This document shows positions 20,426-29,205 of a stretch of 64,000 nt of DNA, piece by piece (position 1 is the stretch's first letter; each line of letters begins with the position of its first letter). The stretch covers positions 3,767,501 through 3,831,500 of the forward strand of contig JAPFFF010000005.1 of the NCBI GenBank assembly GCA_039105265.1, read 5' to 3'. The notes under the pieces are model-generated. The model worked only from the letters and a program-made list of their open reading frames with translations, was not told where the DNA came from and ran no database searches. The translations under genes were made by a program, and so were the position numbers. This stretch comes from Tritrichomonas musculus. Lineage: Eukaryota; Parabasalia; Tritrichomonadida; Tritrichomonadidae.

Positions 20426-20982
20426 TTTTAATTATTTGTGAATCAATTATGATACATATTTTTCTTTTTCTTGTTGTTCTAGGGAAAAGATATTTTTTAT
20501 TTCATCATATTGACTTTTCATATCATTTAGTTGAGTTTGATAATTTTCGGTATTTTAATTAGTTTTCTGAACATCAAGCTTAACATTATTCAAAATACTA
20601 AAAGGAAACAAAAACGAAAGCAAAATTGAAATTAAATTGACAATTTTTCAAATGAGATTATTGCTGAACAATTTAGAGATAATATAGAAAATCAAAAGAT
20701 TAGTTATTCAAATAATTACTACTGATTATACTAAATCACTAAATATATTCAGTTTAGAGCTTACAATGAATATTAAATAATTAATTATTTCTTCAAAATT
20801 GGAGTTTTCTCCAAAATTAGTTTTATACATTTCTTAAATTGGCAATTTAATACTATTTCATTATTTAATAATTCATCTTTTTTTTTTTTATTTTGAATCC
20901 AAAAAAAGTTCATTTGGCCAAATTTTCTATTTAAAATCTGACCAATATTTTCAATCACAATTTACATTTGTAAATAGCAGCA
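20426..20982. other. Shared upstream region of two divergent BspA-like genes
   Basis: A 557-bp AT-rich spacer between two head-to-head LRR genes. TCACAATTTACATT near 20955 may be the initiator of the plus-strand gene. Nothing else is recognisable. Confidence 0.5.
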
Positions 20983-22701
20983 ATGATGCTTTCTTTATTC
21001 AAAAGAAATATTGATGAAAAAGTAAAAGTGATTTTCAATGATAAAGAAAAAACAGCTTCCATTTGCGGTACACATATTAATTATCAACCAAAATGCCAAT
21101 CAATTATACCAATATCAATCAAAAAAGACTCCGAAGAATACATCATAACAAGTATTTTAGATGAAGCATTTAAAGAATATAAAAATTGTGAATCAGTCAA
21201 ATTTCTATATAATTCAAAAATTACAACAATAGGAAAAATGGCATTTTATGATTCACTAATAACAAATATAACAATTCATCCACAACTCATCAAAATAGGA
21301 GAAAAAGCATTTATCGATAGCTGCATTAGAAAAATAGATATTCCAATAAATTCACAGCTTCAAACAATTGAAACGGGTGCTTTTCAAGGTTCTTATCTTG
21401 AATCGATTTATATTCCACCACTTGTTACTGAAATTAGTTCAAATTTATTTAGTTTTTGTCATTCGTTAACAAAAGTTAAAATTCCTATAAATTCACAAAT
21501 TCAAACTATCAGGAGCAAAGCATTTTTCTGTTGTGGTTCATTGAAGAAAATTTGGATTCCACCTCATGTTACTCGTATTTGTTATGCTTCTTTTGCATTT
21601 TGCCATAGTCTTCATAAAATAGAAATTCCATGGAATTCACAACTTCAAGTGATTGAATCATGTGCAATTTCATACACACAAATTGAATCAATTTCAATTC
21701 CTTCCAACATTGTCGAACTGGATGAATGTTGGTGTAAAGGAACACCGAAATTAAACAAAATTAAAATAATATCTCGAAGTGAAAAAAATATTGTTTATTA
21801 TGAAAATAAATTACTTCTTGGAAAATCCGATTTAAATAGTGAAAATTATGATGTTCTTCATTTTGCCAATAGAAACATCAAAACAGCAACAATCCCTTCA
21901 TTTGTTAAAACTATTAATTCATTTTCATTTGAAGAATGTTCACAACTTGAATATATCGAAATTCCACCAAATTCAGAACTCGAAACAATTGGCTATTATG
22001 CATTTCATGAAATTCTTATTGATTCAATATCAATTCCTTCAAGTATCATTAATTTAAAGAGCGGATGGTGTTGTTCAACACCGAAGTTAAACAATATTAA
22101 AATATTACCAAGAAGTGAAAAGAATGTTGTTTATTATGAAAATAAAATACTTCTTGGAAAATCAGATTTAAATAGTGAAAACTATGACGTTCTTCATTTC
22201 GCCAATAGAAACATTCAATCAGTAACAATTCCTCCATTTGTTAAAATTATTGATTCATTTTCGTTTGAAAACTGTTCACAACTTAAATCTATTGACATAC
22301 CAACACATTCAGAACTCCAAATAATTGATGATTGTGCATTTTCATATACTTCAATTAATAAAATTTGTATTTCAAATCATATCACAAAAATAGGAAAAAA
22401 TGCTTTTTTCCAATGCAGAGAACTTCAAAGAATCGAAATTTCAGAAAATTCAGAGTTAACAGAAATAGATGATAAGGTTTTCAACGAATCTGGAATTAAA
22501 AGCATTTACTTACCTGAATCTCTAAGAAAAATAAAAGAAGATACATTTAGTGAATGTGAAAATCTATTAATTATTGAAATGGGTAGAAATATCAGCCCAA
22601 CAATTATTAAATGCGTTATTTATTCAAGATCAATATTCAACTGGGAGAGAAAATTAATTATTATGATTCCACCTATGTTTATTCAATCAATAAGTAAATA
22701 A
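20983..22701 (+). CDS. BspA-like leucine-rich repeat protein
   Basis: A 572-residue LRR_5 protein of the same family as its divergent neighbour, starting MMLSLFKRNIDEKV. Repeats run from about residue 40 to 560. An internal duplication with a period of 336 bp (112 residues) is conspicuous: the segment around ECWCKGTPKLNKIK (DNA about 21690-22020) recurs as SGWCCSTPKLNNIK (about 22026-22356), and both include LLGKSDLNSENYDVLHFAN or a close form. No signal peptide or membrane anchor is seen. The likely role is surface or interaction protein, inferred from the family. Confidence 0.9.
   Translation: MMLSLFKRNIDEKVKVIFNDKEKTASICGTHINYQPKCQSIIPISIKKDSEEYIITSILDEAFKEYKNCESVKFLYNSKITTIGKMAFYDSLITNITIHPQLIKIGEKAFIDSCIRKIDIPINSQLQTIETGAFQGSYLESIYIPPLVTEISSNLFSFCHSLTKVKIPINSQIQTIRSKAFFCCGSLKKIWIPPHVTRICYASFAFCHSLHKIEIPWNSQLQVIESCAISYTQIESISIPSNIVELDECWCKGTPKLNKIKIISRSEKNIVYYENKLLLGKSDLNSENYDVLHFANRNIKTATIPSFVKTINSFSFEECSQLEYIEIPPNSELETIGYYAFHEILIDSISIPSSIINLKSGWCCSTPKLNNIKILPRSEKNVVYYENKILLGKSDLNSENYDVLHFANRNIQSVTIPPFVKIIDSFSFENCSQLKSIDIPTHSELQIIDDCAFSYTSINKICISNHITKIGKNAFFQCRELQRIEISENSELTEIDDKVFNESGIKSIYLPESLRKIKEDTFSECENLLIIEMGRNISPTIIKCVIYSRSIFNWERKLIIMIPPMFIQSISK
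21690..22356 (+). repeat. 336-bp tandem duplication inside LRR gene
   Basis: Two in-frame copies of a 112-residue block with high protein identity. Aligned marker: the Trp codon of the CWC/GWC motif at 21730 and 22066. The duplication adds one complete group of LRR units. Confidence 0.85.
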
Positions 22702-22915
22702 TTATCAATTAAATAAATCATTTCCTATATATATCTATTTTTTTGTTATTCTTCAGAAAAAGTTAAATCTTTATCAAAAAGTTCGCACGAATTGAATACA
22801 ATATATTTTTTTTTATATTAGAAATACATATAAAATATACACTAATTACAACAAAAAGAAAAGCTTTACATAGTCAAAATGCATGCATTTAAAATTATAA
22901 AAAAAGAAAAGGAAT

Positions 22916-23204
22916 AAACCCCCTAACTTTTTCAACAACCCCCTAACTTTTTTTGACCATTTTTCCCTCTCAAATTAGCCTTTTTTGATGGCAAAAAGTA
23001 CTTTCTTTTGAATTTAAATTTAAATATGGAAAAAAGTTAGGGTTTTTTGTAAAGTTAAAATCAGGGCTTCTAAATTATAATACATAAATAATATTGAATA
23101 CATTATTAAATATATTAAAATGAATGAATATTTATTGATCTATAAAAAGTTTTCTCTCAAATTTTAAAAAAGTTAGGGGTTTTTTTTATCGTTAGGGGGT
23201 TTTG
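22916..23204. mobile_element. Miniature inverted-repeat element with CCCCCTAAC ends
   Basis: The left arm (22916-22955) has AAACCCCCTAAC and, about 10 bp later, AACCCCCTAACTTTTTTT. The right arm (23163-23204) carries both motifs in reverse order and orientation. One further GTTAGGG copy lies inside near 23037. Length about 289 bp with no reading frame. The target duplication is unclear. It is probably a non-autonomous DNA transposon of unknown superfamily. Confidence 0.6.
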
Positions 23205-23283
23205 AACTTTACTTAACAATTTAATTAAACTTTTTCTAAATGATGGGTTTCACTTAAAAATAAATTAAACTAAGTTTTTTAAT

Positions 23284-24156
23284 TACCGTATCTCAAAATT
23301 CTTCATAACACTCAGAATAACTACTGAACGCTATTGAGAGATATATTCAAATTTTATGAACATTACAAATTCTTTTTCTAAAGACCATTGAATTTTTAAC
23401 AACTTTTTCAAGAGTCTTAGAAAAGATTTTCAATATATCTCAAAATTTCAAAATGGATAAACATTTTGAATCTTGATTCTCTTTTCACAAAAAACAAAAG
23501 TGAAAAAAAGATATCAAAATAATAAAATAAACAAAAAAGAAATAAAATAGTTAATAATTTAAAAATTTAGTATTAAAAAAAGATTATAAGAAAAAAAAAA
23601 GAGAAAAAGTAACAAGTTTGAACTAGAAAAGCATTAATTCGACAAAATTCTTCACATTGTTTTGGGATTTAGTTATGTTCAAAGATCATTCACTACTAAA
23701 AGAGAGGTAATCTCCAATTGAAGAGCTTATCTTACCCTCAGCTAATGCCTATTCGCTTTTTGATGAATCTTGTTCCAGCTTTATTTGCTTTTCGTTGAAT
23801 ATTTTTCTTCGTTCGATTTGAATTTTGAAGCATTTTGAAAATAATTTTGAGAACGATGCAATATAATTGCCCACTGAAGTCATTTGATGTAAATGCGCGA
23901 TTGAAAATTGCTTTATTTGATTGGTTTGAGTAATCTGTTTGGCTTTGCAAATAATGAAAACCGCTAGAAATTATCTCAAAAAGTTTCATCCGAATGCCTC
24001 TACTATAATATATATATGACCAAATAGTATAGTCTAATATAATAACACTATTGGCTTTTTGAATAATACTATTCAACCAATTCTGAACTGCTTTTCAAAA
24101 AGTCAGAAGTGTTCAGTAGTTATTCTAAGCGTTATGAAGTTATTTTATATACGGTA
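23284..24156. mobile_element. Inverted-repeat element of about 0.87 kb
   Basis: 46-bp terminal inverted repeats at 23284-23329 and 24111-24156 match at about 39 of 46 positions. They start TACCGTAT and end inward at ACTACTGAAC. The interior holds one 112-residue minus-strand frame (23738-24076) with no recognised domain. No transposase motif is seen, so it is probably non-autonomous. A target duplication could not be identified. Confidence 0.6.
23738..24076 (-). CDS. Unknown small ORF inside inverted-repeat element
   Basis: 112 residues, starting MNSIIQKANSVI, with a basic C-terminus (NRTKKNIQRKANKAGTRF). I recognise no family. Base composition is a little richer in GC than the flanks, which weakly favours coding origin. 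It could be a fragment of a lost transposase or chance. Confidence 0.25.
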   Translation of the reverse strand: MNSIIQKANSVIILDYTIWSYIYYSRGIRMKLFEIISSGFHYLQSQTDYSNQSNKAIFNRAFTSNDFSGQLYCIVLKIIFKMLQNSNRTKKNIQRKANKAGTRFIKKRIGIS

Positions 24157-24431
24157 TTACCTTATTCACAAAAAAATTGAGAGTTTTAATTCAAATTTTC
24201 TATGAGTCTTCAGAAAGTAGGACGATAAGTAGGGACAAATTATTTTTTTTAAAATACCATATCTTTCAATTTTGAGAAGATGAAAATAAAAAAAAAAGAA
24301 TCTAAAAAAGTTTTTTATTCAGGAAAAATACCTTTTAAATAGCTTTGGGAGCCTTTGAGGGCTAAGCCCAATTGTTTAAGGTAATAGCGGGAGCCTCGAC
24401 CTGAAATGAATGAAGGTATTCATGCCTTAAT
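24157..24431. other. Left flank of the Maverick
   Basis: Holds AGGACGATAAGTAGGGACAA at 24219, which recurs as a near-copy at 52407 on the other side of the Maverick. Nearer the element is a GC-richer piece (about 24345-24410) with GGGCTAAGCCC. No gene is seen. Confidence 0.5.
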
Positions 24432-24990
24432 AGTAGTGTACAAAAGGGGTGATTTAAGACCGGGGGTCTTAAAACGCTTCGCTTCCCCCCTTTCTCGGTT
24501 CTCCGCTCTTGACGAGCTTCGAACCGGACTCCATAAATATAGGTCATTTATAACTTTCATTTTTGTCTTCATTTTTTGAATATTATTTAGTGGAATAAAT
24601 AATACATTTTTCACTCGTTTATGACTACATAGTTTATACTTTTTAAAAGGGGTGATTTAAGACCGGGGGTCTTAAAACGCTTCGCTTCCCCCCTTTCTCG
24701 GTTCTCCGCTCTTGACGAGCTTCGAACCGGACTCCATAAATATAGGTCATTAATGCGGTCCATAACTGTCTTCAGTTTTTGATTTGTTATACGAGACCCT
24801 ATATTGCGCATAAAAACCTTTATTTTCACATTAGAAGTATATGTTAGTAGTCTCAAAAGTGATATCTTTATACCTGACTTGTGATATAAAAACTAAAATT
24901 TTCAATAAAATTTTAATATATTTATACTTTTTAAAAATATTGAAAATAAAAATTTTAAAAAAATTTTATGAAACTGATATGTGATATAAA
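24432..24990. repeat. Left terminal inverted repeat of the Maverick
   Basis: About 0.55 kb, nearly identical to the right repeat over the outer 0.43 kb and diverging toward the inside. It contains a tandem duplication of a GC-rich core of about 108 bp (starting at 24442 and 24655, period 213 bp). Each core has the hairpin TTAAGACCGGGGGTCTTAA. Open frames here are mirrored in the other repeat and are not considered genes. Confidence 0.9.
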
Positions 24991-25051
24991 ATTTATACTT
25001 TTATTCTTTTAATTTTAATTTTTTATCCACATTATAAATAACACCCGATAA

Positions 25052-25522
25052 ATGACTAAACAAGTTGCATACGTTTCTATTAATAAATTATGTGATAAAT
25101 TAGAGGAATTTATTAAAGACCACAATATTGACTTAAAAACAAATGCATATGAATATTATGTTTTATTCAGTAAAGATACAGTATATGAAGATAGATTTGA
25201 TAGTAATTATGTAGTATTTAAACCAATATTGATATCATTATGGAAGAGACAACAATTGAAATATAATGATTTATGCAAGCTGTTTGAATGTGAAAAATTA
25301 TATATTAAAGCCAAATCTAAAGGTGCACATTACAACATAAACACTAAAGAGAATCTACAAAATTTGGTCATTGAACGTGAACCAAAAAAGTTTACCAATA
25401 GAGATGGAAAAGAAATAGTATACCATGATATTCGAAATTATGACACATACAGTTTGGTTAAAGAAATAGAATCCCGCTTAAAGACTAACTATCAGCAATT
25501 CATCAAAGAATGTGGCTTGTGA
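25052..25522 (+). CDS. Maverick ORF, unknown function (156 aa)
   Basis: First gene inside the left terminal repeat. A mixed alpha/beta-looking soluble protein, starting MTKQVAYVSINKL, with no membrane segment or recognised motif. It ends 13 bp before the next gene, in the same direction, so the two are probably co-transcribed. Lysine content is high (IKAKSKGAHYN). I do not recognise the family; by position it may be an early or accessory protein of the element. Confidence 0.6.
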   Translation: MTKQVAYVSINKLCDKLEEFIKDHNIDLKTNAYEYYVLFSKDTVYEDRFDSNYVVFKPILISLWKRQQLKYNDLCKLFECEKLYIKAKSKGAHYNINTKENLQNLVIEREPKKFTNRDGKEIVYHDIRNYDTYSLVKEIESRLKTNYQQFIKECGL

Positions 25523-25535
25523 AAGGTATACTTAT

Positions 25536-27605
25536 ATGGACCATTATTTTTTTGCATTTAATAGCATTCAAATGAGTAAAACAAATGCTATACTCAAATC
25601 TGGTCATATAATGCAAGGCAATAATACTCAAAAATTATTAGGATACTGTAATAGATTGAACAATGAATTAGGGTTTAATATTATCACTACTTCAGAAGGA
25701 TATGCACTTAGGGACATTTCATATGCTACTCGTTTAGTAGACCCTCTTAACGAATTTCAATTTGGTTTACATGAAGGGAATAGTGTTAATGATACTACCA
25801 TGAATAAATTCATTGAAAGGGTTCAAAATGAAAATCCATATAATAGACCAATAGAATATTCTGATTTAAAAGATTTTAATGATTATCAGTTTAGTAAATG
25901 GGCTAGAACAAATAATGGTGTTTATAATGAACTCACAACAAGAATTAATTCCCAAACACTTGAACAATATAAAAAGACATATCCAAAAAATGTTATAAAA
26001 GCTATCATTAGAATACTCAATGAACATAATTTTGCATCAAATGATAATATTCACCATAAATATGTAAGGCGTATATATCAAGAAAGTCTGGACCATTTCA
26101 CAAATAGAGTATATCCACAAAGTGAAGGTGCTTCTAGCGACAATAATATTGTTCCCCCTTTACCTCCAGAAACTTCACATAGGGAGCCTCAAGAGTATTC
26201 TGGATTTTTCTTTAGACTTGGAGCAGGAGAGACTTTTCCAGAATTGAATCCATTGAATGCATTAAGAAGAAGACCCCCTAATGACAGCGTCGCTGGCCTT
26301 GGCTTTGCCAATGAAACAACTCCAATTATAGATAACACTAATATTAATAATAACAATAATACATTTTTATTTCAAAATCAAATGGCACAAGAAGTAAATT
26401 TACAGGATTTAGTTAATGCCTACAATTCTTTTGCTCAACATCCGGTAGATATCAATACAATAGCGAACAATGTCCAAGAAATTCAAAGAATAGCAATTGA
26501 ATCAATAAACCATTTTCGACATAGACCAGGTAGGGTTGGTGGACCAAAACAAGGAATGAATGCATTATGGGATATCGTTCTAGACAATAAAAAAGACATC
26601 AAAAGAAGAAGAAAAGCAATGACCCTTGCTGGGGCTCAAGATATTGTTAATAAACGAAATGCAGCAAATCCTAATAGTCAACCATGGTCTGTATCAGATG
26701 AAGATGTTAACGGGGATAATATTCCAGATATTATTATTAAAAATGGTAGCAACCATCCAATATACATTAATGGATACACAACAGCAAAGTCAGATTGGCC
26801 TGCACGATTTCATTTCTATACAGATTATGATGCAGCTGCTAGAAAACAATATAGGAATGAACATGGCGGAAAATCAATCACTGTTCCAATATATCTCAAG
26901 GAGAAATTGAATTATAATTATAATAATGACCTCAATGGAAATCCACATCATTTAGGTGAAATGACAGGCTATACAATGCCTGAAGCATGGAGAGATTACA
27001 AGTTAGATGGGTACAGTTTTGTTAAGGAGAAGCGAAAGAATGCCTTTGCTAGATTCCGCGATTATGTTGTTAGTCATGTTGTTGAAGATGTTATTAACGC
27101 TCTTAGGACTCAAAACATATTAGATATCACTCCTAAATTCAAGGCAAGACTAATTATGATGGCTACGTCAAAATTATGGAAACACTATATACTTAGTACA
27201 GTTGCTCGTAAACGTGGTTTCACCTCAGTAGAACATGAAGAGTTTAAGAAATGGTGTAAGAAGAGTGAAGGAAAACGAATAGTTGATGCAGAAGTTTCAA
27301 GCCTATTATTACATGTTCTCCATACTAATGGAAATAATTGGACTGTTGAACAAAGAGCACAACTCAGAAATAAGATTTATAATGATTTCGGACACGCTAT
27401 GGTAGAATCAGCTCAAGAAGTCAATGAACGTGAAAGGGAAAATTTGATACACGACCAATATACTGGACGAGAACAACAGGGCATGCAGTACGACCATCAA
27501 AATGATGAAGAAGGAGGTGAATGGCACGATGGTATCACACAAGAATATAATCAAGGAAATAATGGTGAATGGGATGAAGACGATGATGCGGCATTTTTAA
27601 ACTAA
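25536..27605 (+). CDS. Maverick ORF, large unknown protein (about 689 aa)
   Basis: The ATG at 25536 (MDHYFFAFNSIQ) is preferred; the open frame extends slightly upstream only through a GTG. The N-terminal half is mixed. The centre has an Asn/Pro-rich linker (about residues 210-300), then a conserved-looking region with WDIVLDNKKDIKRRRKAM and a DEDVNGDNIPDI segment. The C-terminus is acidic and low in complexity (EEGGEWHDGITQEYNQGNN). No enzyme motif is recognised. Its place next to the packaging ATPase suggests a structural or packaging-related protein (inference). Confidence 0.6.
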   Translation: MDHYFFAFNSIQMSKTNAILKSGHIMQGNNTQKLLGYCNRLNNELGFNIITTSEGYALRDISYATRLVDPLNEFQFGLHEGNSVNDTTMNKFIERVQNENPYNRPIEYSDLKDFNDYQFSKWARTNNGVYNELTTRINSQTLEQYKKTYPKNVIKAIIRILNEHNFASNDNIHHKYVRRIYQESLDHFTNRVYPQSEGASSDNNIVPPLPPETSHREPQEYSGFFFRLGAGETFPELNPLNALRRRPPNDSVAGLGFANETTPIIDNTNINNNNNTFLFQNQMAQEVNLQDLVNAYNSFAQHPVDINTIANNVQEIQRIAIESINHFRHRPGRVGGPKQGMNALWDIVLDNKKDIKRRRKAMTLAGAQDIVNKRNAANPNSQPWSVSDEDVNGDNIPDIIIKNGSNHPIYINGYTTAKSDWPARFHFYTDYDAAARKQYRNEHGGKSITVPIYLKEKLNYNYNNDLNGNPHHLGEMTGYTMPEAWRDYKLDGYSFVKEKRKNAFARFRDYVVSHVVEDVINALRTQNILDITPKFKARLIMMATSKLWKHYILSTVARKRGFTSVEHEEFKKWCKKSEGKRIVDAEVSSLLLHVLHTNGNNWTVEQRAQLRNKIYNDFGHAMVESAQEVNERERENLIHDQYTGREQQGMQYDHQNDEEGGEWHDGITQEYNQGNNGEWDEDDDAAFLN

Positions 27606-27654
27606 ACATAATATGAGTCTTTTTTTACACATAATATAATCTATTAATATGTAA

Positions 27655-28476
27655 ATGAATAACCTAAAAGATGTCAATTATTTAGTATCAGATACACTAA
27701 AACAAAATAAAGACAATTTATCAGGTGCATTAATAGAACCTATTCACGAAGATATTCACGTTAAATATAATTCAGTAAATGTTATCGTAGGCAAACAAAA
27801 TTCTGGTAAAACAGTTATTGCTCTACAAGAGATAATCAAAATAGGATTATTACAGAAATATCACCTATTAGTCTATATCACGAAGAATGGAGATGAAAAT
27901 GATAGGAGCTGGCAAACATTGAAACATCTAATTAAAATACCATATATTACAATCTCTGAGAAAAATGCAGTTGATTTTATGACAGAATTGATAGCTGCAA
28001 AAAATCTCTATTATCTTGTCAAAAGAGAACACTTAGAAGAAAGATTAGATGATGGACAAAAAAATGATATGTTTAATGTTTTACATATACAAGACTTTGC
28101 TAAAGAGTATCTTCACACATTAGTACTTTTTGATGATATCTCTAATAGCAAACTATTTTCATCAGAAGAATCATATTTTAGCCAACAACTTCGTAGATGT
28201 AGGCACACAAATATCACATACTTCTTATTAATCCAAGGATGGAAAGGAATTAAGCCACATATCAAAAATGAGATAACAACTTTGTTTGTATTTCCATGTT
28301 TTAATCGTCAACAGTTGCATTATATATATTCACAATCAGCTAGTAATTTAGATTTTGAAGAATTTTATAATTTATATAGACAGCTTGCAGAAGAAAAAAA
28401 TATTTATCCTGATTCACATTCATGCTTAATCGTTCAGGTATCAGAAGGCGGCGAGACATTGCTGACCCAATCTTAA
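27655..28476 (+). CDS. A32-like genome packaging ATPase
   Basis: A 273-residue P-loop ATPase. Walker A is IVGKQNSGKT near residue 45 and Walker B is TLVLFDDIS near residue 158, followed by a sensor region with LIQGWKG. The order and size match the FtsK/HerA-type packaging ATPases known from Polintons, virophages and NCLDV, which drive DNA into capsids. It lies between the large unknown gene and the capsid block. Its end overlaps the end of the convergent small gene by 4 bp. Intact. Confidence 0.85.
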   Translation: MNNLKDVNYLVSDTLKQNKDNLSGALIEPIHEDIHVKYNSVNVIVGKQNSGKTVIALQEIIKIGLLQKYHLLVYITKNGDENDRSWQTLKHLIKIPYITISEKNAVDFMTELIAAKNLYYLVKREHLEERLDDGQKNDMFNVLHIQDFAKEYLHTLVLFDDISNSKLFSSEESYFSQQLRRCRHTNITYFLLIQGWKGIKPHIKNEITTLFVFPCFNRQQLHYIYSQSASNLDFEEFYNLYRQLAEEKNIYPDSHSCLIVQVSEGGETLLTQS

Positions 28477-28832
28477 GATTGAGGGGGCAACACTATATTA
28501 TCACAATGATCCGATTGAGGATTAATAAAATGAATAATATTATTTATTGTTTCTTTTATCTGTTTTATCTCTTGTTTCAATTCAGATATCTCACTAATAA
28601 AATTATTTTTTTGCTCTATAATTGAATTCTCTTCTTTAATCTTCTTTAACATTAAAACATTTTTTATTTTTGTTATGTGATATCCTTTTATGTAATACAT
28701 TTTGTTTAATTTATGCGTTGTAAGTGAATCCATATCATTTTTATGCTTGTTATAATACAAATTAAATTCATCAACTGTATCAAACTCTTTAGTATACTTT
28801 GAGATAGGTTCAATTATTTTCACATCGTTCAT
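28473..28832 (-). CDS. Maverick small coiled-coil protein (119 aa)
   Basis: A basic protein with a predicted coiled coil over about residues 60-105 (MLKKIKEENSIIEQKNN, then ISELKQEIKQIKETI). The N-terminal half, MNDVKIIEPISKYTKEF, has no recognised domain. Convergent with the ATPase gene. Probably a minor structural or scaffold protein (inference only). Confidence 0.6.
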   Translation of the reverse strand: MNDVKIIEPISKYTKEFDTVDEFNLYYNKHKNDMDSLTTHKLNKMYYIKGYHITKIKNVLMLKKIKEENSIIEQKNNFISEISELKQEIKQIKETINNIIHFINPQSDHCDNIVLPPQS

Positions 28833-28854
28833 TTACATTTGAAATAAATTTAAA

Positions 28855-29151
28855 TTACTTCAATAATGGTATATCAAATCTTCCTGGATTAAAATACTGG
28901 GCATTTACAGGTGTATTACTAGTTTGTCTGATACCCGCCCCATTAACACCTACAGACTTATTGCCCGCAAATTTCCCTGCGTAGTTGCCTATTTTATTGA
29001 TAACATTTCCTGCTGTCCCACCAATCGCGCCTCCAATAACTGGAGCTACTTTTGATACAATTTCTGCTCCTTTTTTAAGTACTGGTAATGCTTTTCCAAT
29101 AACATTCTTTGCACCGCTAATCAAATTTTTAAACCAACTTCCAAATGCCAT
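28855..29151 (-). CDS. Small basic Gly/Ala-rich protein, minor virion candidate
   Basis: 98 residues with an amphipathic N-terminus (MAFGSWFKNLISGAKNVIGK), then a Gly/Ala/Ile-rich hydrophobic middle (APVIGGAIGGTAGN). It resembles the membrane-active or core peptides of adenovirus and Polinton-type virions. It lies next to, and divergent from, the major capsid gene, 54 bp between the likely start codons. The assignment is by composition and context only. Confidence 0.6.
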   Translation of the reverse strand: MAFGSWFKNLISGAKNVIGKALPVLKKGAEIVSKVAPVIGGAIGGTAGNVINKIGNYAGKFAGNKSVGVNGAGIRQTSNTPVNAQYFNPGRFDIPLLK

Positions 29152-29205
29152 TTCAATTCAAGTAAAATGTAAATTATGATAAACATTATTTTTATATTTA
29201 AACAA

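Noticed and set aside
24480-24540. tRNA gene suggested by GGTTCGAA on the minus strand
   Set aside because: No acceptor stem, A box or anticodon arm in a proper arrangement. The motif belongs to the repeat core.
24362-24856. Short open frames in the Maverick's left terminal repeat, mirrored at 51939-52375
   Set aside because: They mirror each other because the terminal repeats are identical. They end at repeat boundaries and match no family.
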